Below are positions 56,904 through 64,000 of a stretch of 64,000 nt of DNA, one piece after another (within the stretch, counting starts at the first letter, position 1; each line of letters opens with the position of its first letter). The notes beneath the pieces were generated by a model. The model made no database searches. It was not told the DNA's origin and was given only the letters and a program-made list of their open reading frames with translations. This DNA is from Owenia fusiformis. Lineage: Eukaryota > Annelida > Polychaeta > Sabellida > Oweniidae. The DNA lies in assembly GCA_903813345.2 (NCBI GenBank), contig CAIIXF020000003.1, forward strand, positions 6,721,815 through 6,785,814, given 5' to 3'. The translations under genes and the position numbers were made by a program.

Positions 56904-58860
56904 GTAAGTATAAAGAAATGTTAGGCTTATTATCCCTTTAAATGATGTTTGTAGCGATATAGAGAAGCCAGTCATTCATCCATCTTTTGTCCATTTTGTT
57001 TGTCAGAATTATAATTGAAATAAGAGTTGACCGATATGGTTCAAATTTTATAGGCTTTTGCCTCATAGGACCTCTGCTATAAATTTAAGTTTTTGATAAA
57101 CTTATATACAACTTATGGAATTTGGTCTAGCAATTTCTGTCACTCATTTCAAAATGGCCCTCATTTTCATAAAAAATGTAATACCAGTTGACAGATATGT
57201 TTCATGCTGATGCTTGAGGGATAATGAGTCTGCTCCAGAAGGAATTTCCAAGATGATCATTCTTTTCAAAATGGCCACCATTATTTGAAATTGACTGTTG
57301 AATTCCAAGTCGTTGCTTTATTAAAATATATATAAAAATATGTTCTGAGATTTGATATAATATCAATCCTTAAAGGGTTCCGATTAGCATCCCGTATAAA
57401 AACAATATGGCGGCTCCAGTCGAATCAACTGGATCAGTCCACTTTTAAGAAATAAGGTGAGTTCTGTAAAATCCAGTTTATTGAAATTGTCTTTGAGATA
57501 AAGTAATCCGTTTATAATGATTTTGAAAACGTTATCCAAAGAGTGATTGCGTTCAAAGAATACATGTACAACAGCCAATATAAATCCTTGTATTAGAAAC
57601 CGGTTTGTCTTGCTTTGTTTCATTTGTAGGATATTTCATATGCAAAGCTGTGTGCTATTACGTTATGGGGAAATTTAGATGCCAATTTTTCCTAATTGTA
57701 CACAAATAAAAGATCCTGAAACTTCACCCATAAATGTGGAATTGATTTGTCAAAATAAAAATCACCCTTTTATAAATGTGTGACGATCTAAAATATACTT
57801 ATGCTATATAACAGTTAGAGGTGTTGACACAACGACCTCAAACCTGTGAACCCTTGAGTATTATTCCGGGATCGGGCCTTTTATACTAAATGGTGAGCAA
57901 CACCAGAAACGAGCGTTCGATTTGCTAAACGATATGCGTCACCCTTTAACAGGTCACATTATTGGTGTAGATTTTGCCAAAATGAGACTATACTACTCTA
58001 CTACTTCCTGGTCATTTTTATCATGTAATGTTCAAAATGAATAGGTACAGTAAGTATTTATAAAATATGATTTGTTTTGGGATTCACTACTGGAGTTGCA
58101 GCGTTCTAGAATTATTCAAGTTAAAGGTGTTTGTGACGTTTACCTGGTTGGTGAACCAATATTGATATGCCAAGCTTAACATAAATATTGTACCAAACAT
58201 ACATCATAAAACTGAATTTGAAGGAAGTCAAAAAAATTTAGTTTGAGGATGAGGTCATTTCAGTTTCTTTAATTTTATTGAGAGTTTATGGGTTGTTGCA
58301 ACTTCCTGATTCACACTTGGCTACTGTAAATTGACACTGTAATTTTCAAAATTTATTTTTGAGCATAAACTGAATACTAACCTTTAATATGTTGATAACC
58401 TATTGTTTTTCATGAAGTAAAATTTACTGACACTAAATATGACACAAAGTTCAACAATCCTGGCTGCTAACAATTGAATCCCCTATAGTGACTGTTTCAT
58501 AACTTGGGTATGAGGGACAAATTCTTTAAAATCCATAACATTAAAAGTTCTTAATTTGGAGATAAGCAAAATAAATTTTGAAAGTAACCAAGACAAGTAC
58601 TAGTCTGTATAGGGACTCTGTTTGGATTTACAACAACCCTATTACATTGATTGATTATATTGTGTTTATGTCAAATACTTTTAGAATACACAACTCAATG
58701 AGAAAATTTGTGTTTTATGTGGTGACTCAATACAAATTTGGTATGAATAAACGTCCTGGTTGATGTATGGACATAAAAAGCATTTTAAATGTTGACTGTT
58801 TATTACATATTTGTTGGAATGATTTAGTTGATGATTAAGACACTTTAACCATCAGAAAAG
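56904..58860. other. Non-coding stretch downstream of CLC exon 8
   Basis: I searched both strands for the next CLC helices and found none, nor any other exon. If the CLC gene is complete, this is the start of a long intron reaching beyond the TLR gene. Confidence 0.5.
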
Positions 58861-59258
58861 TTCCCTACAAGTGAATAACTTACCAGCAGATAACTGATAA
58901 CAGTGAATAAGTAGTTCATACCATTGGATACCTGTGTAACTTATCAGTGGATAACTGTATTTCATACCAGAAGATAACTGTATTAGATTTCATTGGATAA
59001 CTGTAGTATGTACCAATGGATAACTACATGTAACATACCAGTGGATATATGTATAACATACCAGTGGAAAACAGCTGTATAACATACAAATAGGTAACTG
59101 TATTAGATTTCATTGGATAACTAGTATGTACCAAATGGATAAATGTATAACATACCACTGGATAACTGTACTGTAGAACATACCGGTGGATAACTGTGTA
59201 ACATACATGTACCAGTGGATAACTGTATTAGATAACATTGGATAGTCATAACTCATTC
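58861..59258 (+). repeat. ~30-bp minisatellite abutting the TLR start
   Basis: Imperfect copies of GTGGATAACTGTATAACATACCA, 25-40 bp apart, run up to a few bases before the TLR start codon. They occupy the presumed promoter and 5' UTR. The ATTGGATA word of the last unit merges into the ORF opening. Confidence 0.85.
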
Positions 59259-59261
59259 ATA

Positions 59262-61565
59262 ATGGATAGAATGACATTGATGCTGTTTTTTCTGGTAGTA
59301 AGTTTCATAAATGTGAAAGGATGGGTTGACAAATCAGGGAATGGAGATTTATATGAGGTCCAATACAATGAAACAAGTGAGGAGATCAGAAGTCAGCAGT
59401 GTCAGAAGTGCAACTGTACTTTGCAGATTGCAGACTGTAGTAATAGGAATATTGATTCGCTACCTTTGGATCTCCCAGAAAATATAACAATGCTGAATTT
59501 ATCCAGGAACCGTATAAGAAAGCTACCCGACTATTTCTTGGGTAGATATTATAAAAATTTACAGACTTTGGACATACAATACAACTCTCCAGCGTTGCAT
59601 CTCAATGAAAATGTATTTGAAGGACTTGACAAACTTCAGAAACTTTACATTACAAAAGATACAATGGTACATCCTCTTGTATTCAAACCTTTAAGGAATA
59701 TCCAAATCATTGAGGTGTATCCAGGAAATACACGTACAAGAAGTGCATCACCTATTTTGAGAGATGCTTGGCTCGATGCATTCAAAGGGCTTCAAAACTC
59801 AACCATTGAGAAATTAACTTACCAACACATCTCATCAATTCCATTTATATTAGGAGAAAAAGGTTTCACATATTTAAAAAACTGCCAACTGAAAGAATTA
59901 TATTTGTCCGATAATAAGATATCTGCAATAGAAACAGGTTTTCTAAATTATCTCCCAGAACTGGAAATACTAGATTTAACAAAAAACATGATAGGAGCAT
60001 TAATTCCTTTTTCAGGTGTTATTCAGTTTTTTAAAATGATTCATTTGAGAGTGATAAGATTAGGTTATTCAAACAGAAGGGTTTTTAAAAACCTTGATTA
60101 TCCTCGGATCCACAAATGTGTAGATACAGAATGGCCATTACCAATTGGACTTGAAGAACTTGATCTTAAGTGGGCTTCAATTGATAATCAACCTGCATCA
60201 GTTCCCTGTGAATTCAAGTTCCAACCAGAAAACAAGCTAAAGGTTCTTAATGCTGCTTATTCCAATGCTGTGATCTACTTTGGGAGTCCTTTGAAAGGAT
60301 TGGTTAATCTGCAGCAGTTTATTTACAACAACAATGATTGTAAAATTGAACCTGATTTTTTCACATGTGCAAATGGCTATTTTGAAAGTTTACAAGTTCT
60401 AAATTTAGCCTACAACAGAGTCCAGTTGTTTAAACCAAGCTCCAATTTTTCACTGTTTGAGAACTGTTCAAAGTTGCTACATTTAGACCTATCATACAAT
60501 AACTTGGCAGACATTCCTTATGATATTCTTAAGGATGTTCCTTCTGCACAGATTGTGGACCTGAGTGGAAATAAGTTAGTCAACTTTAATATACACTTAA
60601 CTACACAAATCTCCCTGAAATTGCTGAATTTATCAAATAACAATCTCCATGGTCTCAACGAACCTGCAAGAAATTATATCGCTGCTGCAAATGAGAGGTC
60701 AAATGGCAAGTTTACTGTTGACCTTAATGGCAACCCATTAATATGTGACTGTGATTCAATCCCATTCATAAATTGGATTCGGAATCACATTGACATCATC
60801 TACCAAGGTTCTCATCTAGAATGTCATTATATTAATGGATCACAGATTAAGTTCACACACTTGGATGTATCTTATATGAAAATTGAGTGCTGGAAAAGTG
60901 TTATTATTGCATCTGGGACATCAGTTGGATTTGTTTTGTTGATTGTTGGAATTGTTATATATGGATATAAGCGAAGGTATAAGATCATTTACATAGCTCT
61001 ACATTTGAGGGCATTACTGAGACGCAAGGAGTTGCTAGACATCAACTTTGATTTTGATGCATTTATAAGCTACAGTTCTTTGGACAAAACCTGGGCTATA
61101 AATAAAATTTATCGTCAGTTAGCTGGTCAGTATGGATACAACATTTGCGTGGATGACCGTAACTTCAGACCTGGATCATATTTATCTGACATTATCGTGG
61201 AGAGTATCAGCAAGAGCAACAAAATCATACTGGTTATCAGCCAGAATTTCCTTAGAAGTGGCTGGTGTAAATTTGAAATGAATCTGGCAAGGGGTGAGCT
61301 GGCAACAAGGGGACGTGATTGTCTGATCTTGATTCTCAAAGAGCCAGAAGAGTTGCTTCCCCCAGAGCTGATCACACCAACACTGCGTTCCCTACTTGAT
61401 ACAAGGGTGTACCTAGTGTGGAGTGAAGAAGAGGACAGAAAATTGCTGTTCTGGAGGAAGCTGCAGGATGCTTTAGGGGAACCTAGATTCAGAGGAGAAG
61501 ATAATAATCGATATCTGTATATGAACAATGATGGAGATGAGGAGATACTTCGAGATCTCTTATAG
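59262..61565 (+). CDS. Toll-like receptor, intronless, 767 aa
   Basis: The frame opens upstream at a TTG, but the first ATG is at 59262 with A at -3 and G at +4. A signal peptide (about aa 1-21) precedes an LRR N-cap with QKCNCTLQIADCS, then LRRs (LNLSRNRIRKLP, LKELYLSDNKISAIE, LEILDLTKNMI, LQVLNLAYNRV, LLHLDLSYNNLADIP, AQIVDLSGNKL, LKLLNLSNNNL). A single LRR C-cap follows (NPLICDCDS...LECHY...IECW), then a membrane helix (about 545-567) and a cytoplasmic TIR domain (about 594-740). The TIR has box 1 FDFDAFISYSS, BB loop DDRNFRPGSYLSD with the conserved Pro, and box 3 FW. One cysteine cluster gives the single-cluster (vertebrate-like) architecture. The role is a membrane pattern sensor signalling through TIR adaptors; ligand unknown. 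Intronless TLR genes are common in invertebrates with expanded TLR sets. Confidence 0.95.
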   Translation: MDRMTLMLFFLVVSFINVKGWVDKSGNGDLYEVQYNETSEEIRSQQCQKCNCTLQIADCSNRNIDSLPLDLPENITMLNLSRNRIRKLPDYFLGRYYKNLQTLDIQYNSPALHLNENVFEGLDKLQKLYITKDTMVHPLVFKPLRNIQIIEVYPGNTRTRSASPILRDAWLDAFKGLQNSTIEKLTYQHISSIPFILGEKGFTYLKNCQLKELYLSDNKISAIETGFLNYLPELEILDLTKNMIGALIPFSGVIQFFKMIHLRVIRLGYSNRRVFKNLDYPRIHKCVDTEWPLPIGLEELDLKWASIDNQPASVPCEFKFQPENKLKVLNAAYSNAVIYFGSPLKGLVNLQQFIYNNNDCKIEPDFFTCANGYFESLQVLNLAYNRVQLFKPSSNFSLFENCSKLLHLDLSYNNLADIPYDILKDVPSAQIVDLSGNKLVNFNIHLTTQISLKLLNLSNNNLHGLNEPARNYIAAANERSNGKFTVDLNGNPLICDCDSIPFINWIRNHIDIIYQGSHLECHYINGSQIKFTHLDVSYMKIECWKSVIIASGTSVGFVLLIVGIVIYGYKRRYKIIYIALHLRALLRRKELLDINFDFDAFISYSSLDKTWAINKIYRQLAGQYGYNICVDDRNFRPGSYLSDIIVESISKSNKIILVISQNFLRSGWCKFEMNLARGELATRGRDCLILILKEPEELLPPELITPTLRSLLDTRVYLVWSEEEDRKLLFWRKLQDALGEPRFRGEDNNRYLYMNNDGDEEILRDLL

Positions 61566-61612
61566 TTAACACGTAGGCTTCATGTATATGTTACCCTATT
61601 AGCGCCTGCTTG

Positions 61613-61618
61613 AATAAA
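61613..61618 (+). promoter_or_regulatory. Candidate poly(A) signal of the TLR gene
   Basis: AATAAA 47 bases after the stop codon, followed by T-rich sequence. A short 3' UTR is implied. Confidence 0.55.
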
Positions 61619-62069
61619 TTGTATTTTTTCTTGATTTTGTTTTTCAAGTTGCTAGTCTTTCTTGGAAAAGTTTGGTGTACGTTTATTGGAGTGTGCGCTT
61701 CTATTAAAGATAATACGATAGTTAATACATATACTTGATGTACACTGTTGCTCATAAATATGGAATATTAGATTTGGCAGCTCAGAATTCAAAGTTTAGA
61801 GTACGAGAAGTTTTATTTGGAGTTGGCTCAGACATTTATGTTCTAGGCAAATCATAACCACATATTTCACCTACAAATCAACATTATTTAGAAAAAAAAT
61901 ATTTGCATTTAAGTTTAGAAAATTACCGTTAGTTAAACAGGGGTACGCTAAGAATTTTTGCATTTTCAAAACACCCCGATCCAAATCGTCATGTAAAACA
62001 GATCAAACAAAATAAACATCTGGTCATGAAGATTGAAGTGTCCTCTATCCAATGAAAGCACTGATATGT

Positions 62070-62925
62070 GTTATGTCCTCTTTGTGCTGCAATCAGAGCA
62101 TCAACCCTACGGGACCAGCATTGAATGAAACATCGGACTTGTCAAAGTGAAATAAGGCCCCATTCCTCAATCTTGGCAGTGCGTCAACGTGTCTAAATTT
62201 TGAGGTGGGGGTCCAAGTCACGAATCTCATTACCAAGGTCATCCCACATTTGCTCTGCATTAGCCTGATTGGCTGACTTTTGTGCCCATGGTAGCTGGTC
62301 CACATTGCCTGCCCTGATGTAATCCAGCACGATGCCACTAGCATATGCAACAGCATGATCATTCTGCAGTTGAATGTTGCCCCAAAACAATCTGTTTACA
62401 TCTGGTACTTGATGGAGGTCCAAAAGGTCAATATACTCTGAAATTATGTTTGGGAATCACCAAAGGGGATGCAATTTCTGTAGTACTGCTCCAAACAACC
62501 TCTGTAATACTGCTCCAAACATAAATAGGGTTACTTTCATGGACTGCCACATCAGTAAGTGTCCTTATTGTCTCTTTCCCCTGGTCTACGACAGAAACGA
62601 ACACAATTATCAACTTTGTGGAGGACACATCTTATTTCTTCACATGCTGTCATATTACACCAAAGATTAGGTCCAACGGTTTGTTATGATCAGTTAGCTG
62701 TGGTCTCTTTAAAGGTCTCATGGCCTTGCGTCCGTTATAAAGTAATCACTGGTTGTCTTTAGCTCTGGAACACGGGTTTTGAGGTGAGACAGCCATTCAT
62801 CTCGTAGACTACTGGTTGACTTAAAGCGATTTTGATGACATAAATGCAGCAGGTGGTGGTCTTTTCTTACATTTTTCTCTCTAGGGCAACTATTGCTGTG
62901 ATCTGGAGTCATATTCCAGTGCCTT
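62070..62925 (-). pseudogene. Frameshifted Tc1-like transposase (DD34E)
   Basis: Read on the minus strand, the N-terminal part (62912-62718) has VRKDHHLLHLCHQNRFKSTS and EWLSHLKTRV, the Tc1-type DNA-binding helix-turn-helix. The C-terminal part (62423-62093) has LQNDHAVAYASG with the second catalytic Asp and, 34 residues on, AEQMWDDLG with the Glu. The middle is broken by shifts and stops, so it is an inactive relic. No matching pair of terminal repeats was found. Confidence 0.75.
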
Positions 62926-62929
62926 TGCT

Positions 62930-64000
62930 ACCACTGCAAAATTTTAGAGACTCACTGCCCTTATAAAAAATTCAACCTTGAAAGTCCGAATTTAAACCGT
63001 TGCACAATCATTGTACAATTATTGATCCGATCATTTATGCAACCATGCCAACCGTTACGATGCAACCATTACAATTTTGGTTGTAAACTCATTGAAATGT
63101 TTCAATCATATATAATCATTGTAAACGCTTGACAATTTTGGTTGCATTTCTTGCAACCGTTTCAATCGAATGCAACCCTTTAAAACTATGGCAATTTTAT
63201 CTCAATACAACATAAAATAATTATTATCTTGCTCTTTAAAAAATATATTTCTAATGTGTGTATTTCATGCATACTGTACATGTCAGAATTTAAATGGTTT
63301 GATCAAAAAGATATTTAAATTATTGAAATAGTTAAGTAAACTTGTCTTGTGAATGAAAATATATTGAACCAATTTTCATCTAACTTTGAAGGATGGTGAT
63401 TGTCCCACTCACATGTATATTATCTAGATAACAGCAATGCTTAGGCATAGCAAATCCCCCTTGCTGTCATGACTATAATTTTTACAAAATCACTTCACTA
63501 CTTTTTAAGTTATTGCAAAATCATTTGAAAAAAATTTGATTTGGTCAAGTCTTGGATTTTACACTTCACCTTGCAATCATCGCAATTATAAAGGAAGGAA
63601 GATGTGTCTGGAAGGAAGAAATCCTTCAATGGGAAAATAATCTGTTTTGATTTGATATTTTTGATTTGATAGAGAAAATGCAATCAGACATTACAGGATG
63701 TGTTTTAAATAATTAAGTCGATAAGCATAACTTAAAAAACTCTGATTACAGTTAGACTCAGTCTATCTAGTTTGATTAGAGTCTGCTTTGAAGGATGTGT
63801 CTAAAGAAACTTTATTAATCCATTAATCCATAAACAAAACAAAAATAATTCGGCAAGGCAAAACAAACCTTATTATATCAGTTTGATTAGAGTCTGCTAT
63901 AAAGGAAATTCCATACACAGAACTTGATAAATAATTTGCCAAAGAAAATCTCCCATATTTTCCTCCAGATTTTTCCAAGTTTAGAGTTTTGAAAAATAAG
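62930..64000. other. Non-coding end of the window
   Basis: Repeated GCAACC.TT and ACAATTTTGGTTG words cluster at 63045-63180. A direct repeat 'gtttgattagagtctgct' occurs near 63770 and 63881. No exon of the CLC gene or any other gene was recognised. Confidence 0.45.

Noticed and set aside
56519-57623. Small ORFs on both strands after CLC exon 7 and exon 8
   Set aside because: They lie in dispersed repeats or AT-rich intron sequence and carry no CLC or other domain.
59238-59261. TLR start at 59238
   Set aside because: The codon is TTG. The first ATG in frame is 59262 and has a good context.

Overview
The window is nuclear DNA of an animal, most likely a marine invertebrate. The signs are AT-rich sequence, short coding exons with GT-AG introns of about 0.1 to 2.5 kb, a Toll-like receptor with a TIR domain, a calmodulin-type gene with an intron directly after the start codon, a tandem pair of family-49 glycosyltransferase genes, and many Tc1/mariner-like and foldback DNA elements. 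The phylum cannot be fixed from what I can see.

Layout. 0-7.5 kb: foldback elements, a small MITE, a 22-bp minisatellite and long stretches without genes. 7.7-11.6 kb: an intronless RBM12-type RNA-binding protein (five RRMs, 1289 aa). 11.8-12.6 kb: a nearly perfect 807-bp palindromic element with a 5-bp target duplication. 13.7-21.6 kb: a repeat-dominated stretch with a 55-bp array, decayed zinc-finger-linker-like motifs, a 25-bp satellite with a 320-bp higher-order repeat and a 36-bp satellite of about 39 copies. It ends at a 22-finger C2H2 protein (21.7-25.3 kb).

28.0-37.3 kb: two tandem GT49 (B4GAT1/LARGE-like) genes on the plus strand. I assembled them from 9 and 8 exons with consistent phases, giving 432 and 396 aa. 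39.6-43.3 kb (minus): a six-exon EF-hand, calmodulin-like protein of 162 aa that has no long ORF. 43.7-46.2 kb: a Tc1/mariner-type element (DD37D spacing, long TIRs, TA duplication) whose transposase is split by a nested hairpin insertion. 49.9-56.9 kb: the first eight coding exons (344 aa) of a CLC-6/7-type chloride/proton exchanger, whose C-terminal half is not in the window. 59.3-61.6 kb: an intronless TLR (767 aa). 62.1-62.9 kb (minus): a broken Tc1-like transposase.

The genes do not form one pathway. RBM12 (nuclear RNA binding), the zinc-finger protein (probable DNA binding), the GT49 pair (Golgi glycosylation), the EF-hand protein (calcium sensing), the CLC (endolysosomal ion exchange) and the TLR (innate sensing) look like independent neighbours. 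The most notable structural theme is local tandem duplication that copies splice sites: a 91-bp array repeating the donor of CLC exon 3 five times, and a 41-bp array repeating the acceptor context of exon 3 of the second GT49 gene six times. No single previously undescribed system could be demonstrated. The strongest candidates are these splice-site arrays, the palindromic element families and the satellite block upstream of the zinc-finger gene.
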